34,249 nt of DNA, from the IMG/VR virus record IMGVR_UViG_3300022929_000098, positions 1-34,249 of that record; one strand, given 5' to 3'. How positions within the stretch are numbered: position 1 is the first letter of the stretch; every line of letters begins with the position of its first letter. Position numbers and translations under genes: made by a program. The notes beneath the pieces were generated by a model. The model searched no databases. It had not been told where the DNA came from and saw only the letters and a list, made by a program, of their open reading frames with translations. The stretch comes from a virus. Shown here in pieces: positions 15,359-23,709 of the stretch.

Positions 15359-15571
15359 TTATTTCTCTTTATGCTTTTCATTACCAAGCCATACAGCAAA
15401 GCAGCCTGTTAGTGCGCCCATGCACACTGAAACTAAGCCACTCTGTTGTACTGTAGGATCTGGCAACGACATATACCAATGCACTGATTGATATGTTAAA
15501 ACTGTAACAGCTAGCATCATTAAGCGAGGCATAATTTGCCACTGTAAAATTCTTTCCATTGCTATTGCCAT
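15359..15571 (-). CDS. Small two-helix membrane protein in the lysis cassette
   Basis: 70 residues. Two hydrophobic segments are visible, MPRLMMLAVTVLTYQSVHWY (~14-33) and GLVSVCMGALTGCFAVWLGN (~45-64), followed by a basic tail EKHKEK. This is the layout of a class II holin, with both ends likely cytoplasmic, or of a pinholin or antiholin. The SD is AGGAG, and the stop of the upstream gene lies inside it. Because a GTA-type holin is present downstream, this protein may be a second holin or a regulator of lysis timing. Function is inferred from topology and position only. Confidence 0.65.
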   Translation of the reverse strand: MAIAMERILQWQIMPRLMMLAVTVLTYQSVHWYMSLPDPTVQQSGLVSVCMGALTGCFAVWLGNEKHKEK

Positions 15572-15580
15572 TTATTACTC

Positions 15581-16450
15581 CTATTTTTGTTTTCTTTTAT
15601 GCCAAAAAAGATTTTTGTATCTATCTTGAAAGACAGAACTTAAAAGCGAACGTATTGCTTTTATTTTAACTTGATCATGTTTTTCTACATTTAATTTTAA
15701 TTTTTCTCTTTTAAATGGAATTACTTGAACAATAGGGGTACCTTTAGGTATTATCCATTCTCCTATTTCTTCGCCTGTCCAAATATAAGGTAAATTAACT
15801 TCTTGATGATAAGTGTCGGTATCTACTGTTCCTTCAAATAAAACAAATTGATTTTCAAAATTATTAGAAGGATTTTTAAATTGAGTTGACCAACCTTTAC
15901 TAGTTTCAATAGTCCACGGATTATTAAATTTTAAAAGAACTTGTCCTAATTTAAATTTTTTTAAAGGACAAAGTTCTCCGACTTGAGCCCAGCCATGATT
16001 AGATAAATCGTAGCCTAACAATTTTTCAAATCCTTTAGGGAATTTCATCCATATAAAAAGACCATCTTTTTTGATTTCATTAACTATTTGATTATCTACT
16101 AACCGACCTTTTATTTTTGATATTGGATCTTTTAATTCTGGAACGTTCCTTATTAAATTGCCACTAGCATTATAAAGCGCATATTGTTGTGTTACTTTAA
16201 CATGAATCTCGCCCCATAGCGGGATGATATAACCCTGAGACATAGCGTCTAGCATAGGCACACATTTTTTAGCAGTTGATGGTTGGCTTTTATCAGTGTT
16301 TTCAATTTTTGGTTTTAATTGTTTAAACCAATTAGGAAGCGCTTTATTTGCTTCTACAGGGTGTGGTATTACATCTAGCAAATGCTCTGCACAACTAAAT
16401 GTAATAATTGGTTTTTCTTTTTTAAATATTCTAATAATTTTATCTAACAT
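15581..16450 (-). CDS. DUF6065-family protein of unknown function
   Basis: 289 residues. IPHPVEANKALPNWFKQLKP, AKKCVPMLDAMSQGYIIPLW, then NPWTIETSKGWSTQF, GTVDTDTYHQEVNLPYIWTG and IPKGTPIVQVIPFKRE match what I know of DUF6065: an 'ip.Pv.a..alP.W' start, a 'K.C.P..dAm..G..iPL' core and a '..PW.i.t..G.s' to 'ip.GtPi.q.iPF' end. It looks like a soluble mixed alpha/beta protein. The function is unknown. It lies between the tail-fibre chaperone and the lysis genes, so it may be a virion or late accessory protein. ATG 16450 has no clear SD within the usual distance; an upstream AAGATAAG is more distant, so translation may be weak. Confidence 0.75.
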   Translation of the reverse strand: MLDKIIRIFKKEKPIITFSCAEHLLDVIPHPVEANKALPNWFKQLKPKIENTDKSQPSTAKKCVPMLDAMSQGYIIPLWGEIHVKVTQQYALYNASGNLIRNVPELKDPISKIKGRLVDNQIVNEIKKDGLFIWMKFPKGFEKLLGYDLSNHGWAQVGELCPLKKFKLGQVLLKFNNPWTIETSKGWSTQFKNPSNNFENQFVLFEGTVDTDTYHQEVNLPYIWTGEEIGEWIIPKGTPIVQVIPFKREKLKLNVEKHDQVKIKAIRSLLSSVFQDRYKNLFWHKRKQK

Positions 16451-16467
16451 AATTTTTTATACTTATC

Positions 16468-16875
16468 TTAAAATATGGAAATATCCGCTGGCTCTTCGCT
16501 GTCTAAATTGTTAGGATAATCTAACCAAGCTTGACGCCAAACATTTAATTCTGATAACTCAGATTCGCTCATTGAATTAATCCAAAGAGGATTTAATTTG
16601 TCTAATGTTTCAGAGAATTTTTTAGTACGTTTTTCTTGCCTTAAATAAATTTCATGTTCATTTTGTTCTTGATTACTTAATAAATTAATATAAGGCTGTA
16701 CTTCATTATTTTCTAAAAATTCTCTTAACAATGCATTATTGTGCAAATTTTTAGGAAGATCTGCTTGAATAGAAGTTGTAATGTTTAAGTGTTCTTCGCC
16801 GCAATCTACATTAAAAATAATTTGGCCAAGCGAATCGTAAGATGCACTATGAATTTTAGAAATTTTTAATGTCAT
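16468..16875 (-). CDS. Tail fibre assembly chaperone-like protein
   Basis: 135 residues. The C-terminus LNPLWINSMSESELSELNVW followed by RQAWLDYPN resembles the Phage_tail_APC (PF16778) pattern, where a short 'L...D......D.l......w..YR..Lr..P' motif ends the protein. The N-terminal half is a beta-like segment (SKIHSASYDSLGQIIFNVDC) and the middle a charged helix. Such proteins fold or oligomerise fibre or tail-tip adhesins. It immediately follows the 1687-residue tail-tip gene, which supports that role. The similarity is to a short motif, so the call is moderate. Confidence 0.6.
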   Translation of the reverse strand: MTLKISKIHSASYDSLGQIIFNVDCGEEHLNITTSIQADLPKNLHNNALLREFLENNEVQPYINLLSNQEQNEHEIYLRQEKRTKKFSETLDKLNPLWINSMSESELSELNVWRQAWLDYPNNLDSEEPADISIF

Positions 16876-16925
16876 TTGTTTTTTCCTTATTAAAGCAGTT
16901 TCAAGACTTGCTTAGGTCTTTAGGT
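16876..16925 (-). other. Short gap after the tail-tip gene with a weak hairpin
   Basis: 50 bases. AAGAC-CTAAGCAA-GTCTT forms a five-pair stem on the minus strand, and the SD AAGGAAAAAAC of the next gene follows. I see nothing else in it. Confidence 0.35.
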
Positions 16926-19900
16926 TTAAAGATCAACATAATTAATACTTAAAAATCTATTATCATTACTATTAATAGAAATACTCCCTCCAGCAGCTAA
17001 ATAATATTCAACTCCTGAAACAGGTCCACTTAATCCGGAAGAAGAATAAGTTTCGCCTACTTTAACCCATGATCCTGCACCTGAAAAATTAAATGGACCT
17101 CTATTTGATTTACTACCTGTATAACTTAAGTAGCCCCAACGTCCATTAGTTCCTCCATTAAAAGAATTACCTGAAGGGTAACTTTGGTTAGTAGGATAAT
17201 TATTAGATGCTAATTTTTCAGCGCCGCTTAAATAAACAGGGTCATGTATATCTTCTAAAGTAATAGCCTTATAACCATCAAGAACTCCTGCTACAGCAAT
17301 AGCACCTGAAGCACCATCACCTCCGTCACCAGCTGTATTATTATTAAATCCAGGAGTAGCAGTGTTATTACCTCCCCCTCCAGCGCCAATTGCATTTGCT
17401 GTTAAAGTACCATCATTACTAGCATTAGTAAGATCATAAGTAATAGTTAGAGTTTGACCGTGAGATCCACCATCACCTCCGTTTTCACCGTAAGTATTTG
17501 AGTCATTAATACCGTGACCACCAGCACCCCCTGCGCCGTAAGAAGTACTAGGGGCATCACCCCCTGTATAACCCCCTGCAGGAGAGCCTCCTGGACCAAA
17601 CACAGAAGCTTCTCCAGAGTTTCCTGAGTTTGCTGAGTTACCGCCGCTTTCATCACTATTAGCTCCAGATACAAATCCGCTTAATCCACCAGTGCCTCCT
17701 GCTGCACTATAGGTCCGAGTTCCGTTAAAGCCACTAGCTCCATTTAAAGTAGCAGTAGTTGTGCCGCCGCCAGCGCCTTGTAAAGAAGAAGAAGGGGCAA
17801 AATAGTTACCTTGCGCACCATGGCCACCGCCACCGCCGCCGCCAATAATGGTAACAGTATGAATATCCCCCTTAGATAAAGTAATATCTTGATTAGTAGT
17901 GGTAATTAGACCCCCTGATGCATTAGCCGTGCCTCGTTGATAAAAAACAGGCTCGTAAACCCTTAAACCAGTTTCGTCATCATGAATAATCCCTTGAAGG
18001 GTTCCGTTAGACAATTGAGGATGCGTATTACCTGCTAAGCTTGTATGAGACAATTGAAAGCCTGTTGCAGTATTACCTGTAGTACTAGTCCTACCAATAT
18101 AAAAACCGTCAGTACCAAAGTCAGCAGTAGAAGTTCTTCCTGCAATAAATCCGGAAACAGGTCCAGAAAGTTCTAGCGTGTTGTCAATATCTACATCACC
18201 TAAGCTTGCAGTAATAACACTTAGGCTTGTTACATCAATTTTATCTGCAGTAACAGAATCAGCTGATAACGCATTTGCAGTTACTGTACCGTTGACTAGT
18301 AAATCTCCATCAATAAATTCTGCTTGTTCTGTCCAACTAGTATTAGCATTATTTCTTAAATAACTTGTTGCTTCATCATTATCGTTAGAGACAATTAATC
18401 TGTCTCCAGCTACGACAGTTAAACCTGTAGCTGTTGAAAAGTAACTATTAAGAGTAGTATTGTTTAATCCAGTAACAGAGTTAGTATTGCCTGTGTTATA
18501 TCTCCACCAACCAGCACCTCTAGCTCCGGTAGCTCCAGGATTTCCAGGATCACCTTTATTATTATTTAAAATAATATTTAAAGTTGCAGAGCCAATAGAA
18601 GTAATATTGTTATGTGAATAAGTTATAAGTATAGTGGCATTTTGATTAGATATATTTGTTGAAGCTGAAAGCCTACTCACATTTAACTCATCAGAAATAT
18701 CACCATCTCTTGTACTTAAGGTTCCCCAACTATCTCCTGATCGTGCTAATCTATATCTTCGTTTTGCAACTGTAGTAGATCCTTGTCTAAACTCAAAATC
18801 AACATCAATATGATTTGCTGAATAAGTACCTGCTTCTTGATCTTTAGTAATACTAAAAGTTGTTACCGGATCTGGATCTGCATAAATTGCATCCACACCG
18901 TCTTCAACTGTAAAAGTATTAGTAGTGTTATCATCATAAGTAACCGTTACAGTAGTTCCCGATTTAGATACTGAAGCAATTCCATTACCATCATCACCAT
19001 CAATACCATCATCAATTGTGCTAGTTGTACCATCATCATAAGTAATAGTAAGTTGATTACCAACTTTTGAAACATTACTTACTCCATTAACTGTAAAAGT
19101 ATCAGTACTACTATCATCGTAAGTAACAGTAACAGTTTGATTTGTTTTTGATACAGAGGTAATCCCTACACCATCAGCAATAATATTTAAAGGTGCAGAA
19201 GCAACAGATGTAATTCCACCATGAGAATAAGTAACAGTTAGTAAAGCAGAAGTTCCAGAAATAGAAATACTAGGGGTTAATCTACTTACATTCGTTTCAT
19301 CAGAAATATCACCGTCTCTAGAAGATATTGTGGAATTCCAAGTATTACTAGATCTAGCAACTCTATACCTTCTTTTTGCTACTACGGTTCCGGCCTGATT
19401 AAAAGTAAAATCAACATCAATATGATTTGCAGAATAGCTTCCTGATCCTGTTTTAGAAATATTTGAAACAGTAACATAATCAGGATCACCTTGAATAGAG
19501 TCTACACCATCTTCAACTGTAAAAGTATTAGTTGTACTGTCATCGTAAGTAACAGTTACAGTAGTGCCAGATTTAGTAACACTATTAATTCCATTACCAT
19601 CTGTTCCATCCGTAAGTGTACTAGTGCTTCCATCATCATAAGTAATAGTTAAAACACCGTTTACTTTACTAACAGAAGCTACTCCATTTACAATAAAAGT
19701 ATCGGTAGTTCCATCAGTATAATTAATGGTAACATCATCACCTGATTTTGATATGCTCCCAATACTTATCCCTACAAACCTAGAAAAAGTAAGACCTGAA
19801 CGAATTGGCAAAGTAGGCAAGTCACTGTCATAATTTTTAAAGGCAACAAATTCATTAGAGCCTTTAGTATAACTTTGAGTATTAGTTGCTAAGTTATCAT

Positions 19901-21989
19901 TATTAGCGTAAATAACAGCTACTTTTTCTACAGTTTTAAGTTGAATTGTTTTGTTTTCTATTAATAGTCTACTAGATAAAGAACCTAAAGAAGATCTAGA
20001 TCTAATACTAAAGTCGTAAACTCCTGTTTGTAAGCCTTGAACATCAAAGGTATTAGAAGTAGTTGTTCCTAATTCGGTCCAAGTTGTTCCGCTATTAGAC
20101 GATATTTCAATTAAATACTCAATTGCATTAATATCATTAGCAGTAACCCAGTCTAATCTTCCCGAATTTGTTCCAAGAACATTACCACCATCTAAAGTGA
20201 AAGTTCCACTTGAAGGAGGGTCTAATGTAAAATCAAAAAGAGGCTGAGTTATAAACGCAATATCATCATTTACGTTCCAAGCTAAGTCTTCATAATTAAA
20301 AGAATAAGCTTCAATTTTTACTGTAAAATCAGAATTAATCTCAATTGATTGAACTCTATAAATATAACGAGGTTGAGCCACACCATTAACATATTTAGTA
20401 ACAGTAGTATCAATATCTGATTGAGGCAAGGTTATATTTATAAAATCTCCAGGTTCTAAGCTTAATCCTTTTTTATTAACAACTAATTCAATAGTATGAA
20501 ACAATCGCTGTTGTCTTACTATTTGTTCGGCTTTAGCTAAAGCATGATAAGGATCTGTAACCCCGTCCAAATTCATTCGAGAGTGAAAAGGTTGATTTCC
20601 ATCTTGTGTTTTATAAATCTGATAAGGAGAATTAGAATCTAAACTAAAAGGAGGCCAAGTCATACTGTCTTCTTTAAAGTCTTCATGTTCGTTTAAAAAA
20701 TCTACTGTAGCTTGATTTACTCTTTCGCTAGCACTAGGCCAAGATAGTTTAACTGTATCTCTAATAATGGAATCTTCATTAAAGTAATGTTGAGAATTTA
20801 CTAATGCTGATTGTTCAGAAAGGGTTGTAGGGTACTCTAAAAGAATTTTATATTTGCCTTCTGAACTCCAAGTTAGTTCAGCTTGGCCCATAGTGCTTAA
20901 AATTCTTTCCATGTTATTACGAATAGTATCGCCTGTATCTAATGTAATATTACATTCGTATAAAGGTATAGGGCGTGTAGCGCTAAATTCTGTTTCTACC
21001 CACGTTGTTTTATTCCAGTACCAATACTGACTAGTATTAGAAGTATACCATAATATATTTTCATAAGTTCTTTCTTCTAAATCTCCAGGTCTGTCACTTA
21101 AATTAGGAACGGTAATTATTTCTTTTTGTCCGTTAACTTTTCCCCCAACAGTTCTATCAGTAGCTACTATAGTATCTGCAACATTTGTTGCGTTATAAAA
21201 AGATTCTAAATCAATTTCAGATTCAGATAATCCTCGTCCGTATTTATCATTTAATAAGTAATCTAATAAACATCTTGCAGGGTTATTAGAATATTGATAT
21301 TCAATATTTCCATTTGACTTTTTAATAGAATAAGTATAATTTCCGCTAGTACCAGATCTAACGATCCAAGGTACTTTTTGACCTTTAATTAAAAATCCAA
21401 CTTCAGGATCTCCATTATAATTATAATCATTTCTATCTAAACGATAGGTTGTTGAAGCAAAAGCTACGTTAGTAAAAAGATTATTACTAGAAATATTATT
21501 AGCAGTAGCAATATTATCCGCTACAGCTGTTATTTCATCACCTCCGTTAAAAGTTCTAATTAAATGTTTAAATTTTGCATCGCTGTCATTATAATGAATA
21601 TTATTTACTTTAGCCCATTGAACACCTTCAATTCCTGCACGACACAAAGCGTATTGAACATGAAGAAATTCATTTTTACTACCACTTTTGTTGCTGTTAG
21701 TAAAATTTTCTGCAAAAGTTTTATCAGAGTTATCTGTTGCAGAATTAAACCCATTAGTAACTTTGTGTTTTACTGCAATACCACCTAATAAATTTTTACC
21801 ATAACAAACAGGAATATCTTCTGCTTTTCCTCTAACTGTAAAAACAAAACCTTTTCGCTTATCTGCTTCAGCTTTCATTCGATTCATTTGAGCTTGCTGA
21901 TAAGCAAAAGAAGCAATAGTCATAATTGCTCTAATAGCACCCTTTGCTGCAGGGGTAGAAAGTGCTCCTATTAACGCTGATAAAGGCAT
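16926..21989 (-). CDS. Tail tip / central adhesin protein (lambda J-like)
   Basis: 1687 residues. After an alanine-rich helix the N-terminus reads GFVFTVRGKAEDIPVCYGKN (~residue 47), the strand pattern of J-like tail proteins (Phage-tail_3). A hub follows to ~660, including ITLPQSDIDTTVTKYVNGVA. Next come two copies of a ~200-residue beta unit (nt ~19765-19165 and ~19165-18560), each with VTVTYDD.TTNTFTVEDGVD and SANHIDVDF. Then come a short collagen-like KGDPGNPGATGARG, a helical spacer (VTANALSADSVTADKIDVTS), and a glycine-rich block (~17850-17340) with IIGGGGGGGHGAQG, like polyglycine sandwiches of T-even gp38 adhesins. The C-terminus (GWVKVGETYSSSGLSGPVSG region) is likely a receptor tip. 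It binds the tape-measure end and the host surface. The last gene of the distal-tail block. Confidence 0.85.
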   Translation of the reverse strand: MPLSALIGALSTPAAKGAIRAIMTIASFAYQQAQMNRMKAEADKRKGFVFTVRGKAEDIPVCYGKNLLGGIAVKHKVTNGFNSATDNSDKTFAENFTNSNKSGSKNEFLHVQYALCRAGIEGVQWAKVNNIHYNDSDAKFKHLIRTFNGGDEITAVADNIATANNISSNNLFTNVAFASTTYRLDRNDYNYNGDPEVGFLIKGQKVPWIVRSGTSGNYTYSIKKSNGNIEYQYSNNPARCLLDYLLNDKYGRGLSESEIDLESFYNATNVADTIVATDRTVGGKVNGQKEIITVPNLSDRPGDLEERTYENILWYTSNTSQYWYWNKTTWVETEFSATRPIPLYECNITLDTGDTIRNNMERILSTMGQAELTWSSEGKYKILLEYPTTLSEQSALVNSQHYFNEDSIIRDTVKLSWPSASERVNQATVDFLNEHEDFKEDSMTWPPFSLDSNSPYQIYKTQDGNQPFHSRMNLDGVTDPYHALAKAEQIVRQQRLFHTIELVVNKKGLSLEPGDFINITLPQSDIDTTVTKYVNGVAQPRYIYRVQSIEINSDFTVKIEAYSFNYEDLAWNVNDDIAFITQPLFDFTLDPPSSGTFTLDGGNVLGTNSGRLDWVTANDINAIEYLIEISSNSGTTWTELGTTTSNTFDVQGLQTGVYDFSIRSRSSLGSLSSRLLIENKTIQLKTVEKVAVIYANNDNLATNTQSYTKGSNEFVAFKNYDSDLPTLPIRSGLTFSRFVGISIGSISKSGDDVTINYTDGTTDTFIVNGVASVSKVNGVLTITYDDGSTSTLTDGTDGNGINSVTKSGTTVTVTYDDSTTNTFTVEDGVDSIQGDPDYVTVSNISKTGSGSYSANHIDVDFTFNQAGTVVAKRRYRVARSSNTWNSTISSRDGDISDETNVSRLTPSISISGTSALLTVTYSHGGITSVASAPLNIIADGVGITSVSKTNQTVTVTYDDSSTDTFTVNGVSNVSKVGNQLTITYDDGTTSTIDDGIDGDDGNGIASVSKSGTTVTVTYDDNTTNTFTVEDGVDAIYADPDPVTTFSITKDQEAGTYSANHIDVDFEFRQGSTTVAKRRYRLARSGDSWGTLSTRDGDISDELNVSRLSASTNISNQNATILITYSHNNITSIGSATLNIILNNNKGDPGNPGATGARGAGWWRYNTGNTNSVTGLNNTTLNSYFSTATGLTVVAGDRLIVSNDNDEATSYLRNNANTSWTEQAEFIDGDLLVNGTVTANALSADSVTADKIDVTSLSVITASLGDVDIDNTLELSGPVSGFIAGRTSTADFGTDGFYIGRTSTTGNTATGFQLSHTSLAGNTHPQLSNGTLQGIIHDDETGLRVYEPVFYQRGTANASGGLITTTNQDITLSKGDIHTVTIIGGGGGGGHGAQGNYFAPSSSLQGAGGGTTTATLNGASGFNGTRTYSAAGGTGGLSGFVSGANSDESGGNSANSGNSGEASVFGPGGSPAGGYTGGDAPSTSYGAGGAGGHGINDSNTYGENGGDGGSHGQTLTITYDLTNASNDGTLTANAIGAGGGGNNTATPGFNNNTAGDGGDGASGAIAVAGVLDGYKAITLEDIHDPVYLSGAEKLASNNYPTNQSYPSGNSFNGGTNGRWGYLSYTGSKSNRGPFNFSGAGSWVKVGETYSSSGLSGPVSGVEYYLAAGGSISINSNDNRFLSINYVDL

Positions 21990-21990
21990 T

Positions 21991-22557
21991 TTATATTTTC
22001 CCCCACTTTAATGTTACTTGACTATTTTCATAAACTTCGTCAAAAGAAGTATCTTGATCGTTACCTCTGTTTTGAGACATACTGTCTTTTGAAGTTAAAA
22101 AAGATCGAGTCATATCTAAATCAGACATAGGTGAAGTTCCCTCTAGTATAGCTAATTTTTCTTCAAAGCTGTTATCAATAGAGGGGCTATCTACTGTTCC
22201 AGAATAAACATCTAATACTTCACCTGAGCCTAATAAAGGTTCTTCGTTAGAATCAAGCAAAGCTACTTTAACCGTAATAGGCTTTCCAACAACATTAATT
22301 CTAAATTCTTCTATCATTTGATCAAGAATATCTGCAATAATAATTTTATAAGATTCTCTATCAACTATTGAAGAAAATTTAGGGGAATCATATTCATATA
22401 AACCACCATCAGCAAGATAAGTGTTTCCATCATAAGTTATATTTCTATTAAAGCTTGTAAGATAATACGTAGTGTTAAATTCTAATTTAATTAAAAAAGC
22501 ATATTTAATTATATCACTATTTAAAATTGTTTGAATTGAAGTCGGAAATTGTCTCAT
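21991..22557 (-). CDS. Tail hub-like protein (DUF2163/lambda L-like)
   Basis: 188 residues. YYLTSFNRNITYDGNTYLAD, then SSIVDRESYKIIIADILDQM and LGSGEVLDVYSGTVDSP, and the end EEKLAILEGTSPMSDLD with SFDEVYENSQVTLKWGK are typical of the small hub proteins (DUF2163 type, lambda gpL-like) that sit between the distal tail and the tip. The first strands contain the characteristic 'y....f...i.y.g.tY..' signature. The ATG overlaps the upstream stop by one base (22557), and the J-like gene follows two bases later, so a translationally coupled distal-tail block is likely. Confidence 0.7.
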   Translation of the reverse strand: MRQFPTSIQTILNSDIIKYAFLIKLEFNTTYYLTSFNRNITYDGNTYLADGGLYEYDSPKFSSIVDRESYKIIIADILDQMIEEFRINVVGKPITVKVALLDSNEEPLLGSGEVLDVYSGTVDSPSIDNSFEEKLAILEGTSPMSDLDMTRSFLTSKDSMSQNRGNDQDTSFDEVYENSQVTLKWGKI

Positions 22558-23162
22558 TATACTGCCTCAATTAAATCAATAGTTCCTGGATTTGATAAAA
22601 TACCGTCTGTAAAAGTTATGCCTTGTATATTATCAATACTTCTATAATAAGTTAAAATAGCACTACTTCCACAAAGAATAGAATTAGAGGTAGTAAGGCT
22701 TGTTCTTAATTTAGGGTATATCCCAATGCTAACCGCAGAACTTTGATCAAAGTTTGCGTCATTTGTAGTTATATAAATTTTATTACTGTTATTAAACTTT
22801 ATAAAACTACCTTTAGGTAATAATCCATTTGCTGAAGTATGATTTGCAGAAATAGAAGACGCTCCTGCAGCAGCTACTGTTTGTAAAGTAGGATTAGCAG
22901 TTATAGTAGTAGATTTAGACACAGCAGGTAATTGAGGCATTATCATTGTAGAAGTAACGTCCATGTTCTGAACTGTATTAACAAGAGATTCTATTTCAGT
23001 ATCTTTTGTAGTTAATATATTAAAAGAAAGTTCCCATCGTTGAACATTTTGAGACGCTCTTTGCTTTTTTAAAGAAACTGTGTCAACATCAAACATAGGT
23101 TCATTTGATCTAACTGTAAACGGCGCAAGAATTTCTGCACCGTCAAAATAATAAGTAGCCAT
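22557..23162 (-). CDS. Putative distal tail protein
   Basis: 201 residues. The N-terminus FDGAEILAPFTVRSNEPMFD followed by KKQRASQNVQRWELSFNIL is a beta-strand pattern seen in distal tail (Dit-like) proteins of marine siphophages. The middle is Ala/Thr/Ser-rich (TITANPTLQTVAAAGASSIS). The end (ITFTDGILSNPGTIDLIEAV) is a strand with the 'F.DG.l..pg.i...e' signature. It would form the ring joining tail tube and tip. It is sandwiched between the NlpC-like and hub-like genes with single-base overlaps on both sides. The identification is by pattern and context. Confidence 0.55.
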   Translation of the reverse strand: MATYYFDGAEILAPFTVRSNEPMFDVDTVSLKKQRASQNVQRWELSFNILTTKDTEIESLVNTVQNMDVTSTMIMPQLPAVSKSTTITANPTLQTVAAAGASSISANHTSANGLLPKGSFIKFNNSNKIYITTNDANFDQSSAVSIGIYPKLRTSLTTSNSILCGSSAILTYYRSIDNIQGITFTDGILSNPGTIDLIEAV

Positions 23163-23608
23163 TATACACTCCTTGGTCTAGCTAAAAGTTTTAAGTTTCT
23201 TTCTATGAAACTTACTTGACGACAATGAATTATGCCTTCATTTTTGTCAGAGGTTGTGACCCACCAACCATCTTTATTAGCTATCATGGTTGCACCATAA
23301 CTATAAGCTACATCTCCTAATATGGGTCTTCTATTAGTTACAATATCGTAACTACAATACTCTATAAGCTTTTCTAAGTCAAGATCTTTTTTAATTAATC
23401 CTCTTAAAAAACCAAATGTATTTGTATATTTAAAGTCTATATTTCTAGAAGCCTCAAGCCCTGTTTGGCGAAGCTTTTGATCGTAGATTGCGGCAAATGT
23501 CCAACAATCATTGTATCCAAAAGTAACTTTTTTTACTTTTAAAGATCTATTATTAATTTCTTTTATTGCTTTTTTTAGAGCAGTATCTTTTTCTTCCTCA
23601 CTAAACAT
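23162..23608 (-). CDS. NlpC/P60-like (DUF6950-type) tail peptidase
   Basis: 148 residues. FGYNDCWTFAAIYDQKL carries the likely catalytic Cys35 after the helix-1 start of phage NlpC/P60 proteins, and PILGDVAYSY holds the GDV that normally precedes the catalytic His. At the expected His site the sequence is ATMIANKDGWWV, with no His. The only late His is His128 (IIHCRQ). It may be a degenerate peptidase or use another residue. Tail NlpC proteins (lambda gpK type) cut cell-wall peptides or scaffold the tip. It is the first of four coupled distal-tail genes. Its leader contains overlapping hairpins that may hide the SD. Confidence 0.7.
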   Translation of the reverse strand: MFSEEEKDTALKKAIKEINNRSLKVKKVTFGYNDCWTFAAIYDQKLRQTGLEASRNIDFKYTNTFGFLRGLIKKDLDLEKLIEYCSYDIVTNRRPILGDVAYSYGATMIANKDGWWVTTSDKNEGIIHCRQVSFIERNLKLLARPRSV

Positions 23609-23709
23609 AATTGTATCTCTCTGCTACAGAGTGCCACAGAGAGCAACGATAAGACTTATTGGATAATTACCTCCATACACAAGCCTTAACGCTACTCTCT
23701 GCGTCTCTT
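23609..23709 (-). promoter_or_regulatory. Leader of the NlpC gene with mutually exclusive hairpins
   Basis: 101 bases. On the minus strand GCAGAGAG (23702-23695), CTCTCTG (23643-23637) and CAGAGAG (23623-23617) occur in order. The middle one can pair with the first or the third. The third carries the SD (AGAGAG) eight bases before ATG 23608. Pairing of the middle with the first would free the SD; with the third it would block it. This may set the ratio of PhoH to tail-tip proteins. Structure assigned by eye. Confidence 0.45.

Noticed and set aside
15103-15399. Longer start (15399) for the anchored small protein
   Set aside because: It overlaps the upstream gene and lacks a good SD; ATG 15357 has AGAGAAATAAT and gives a clean N-terminal membrane helix.
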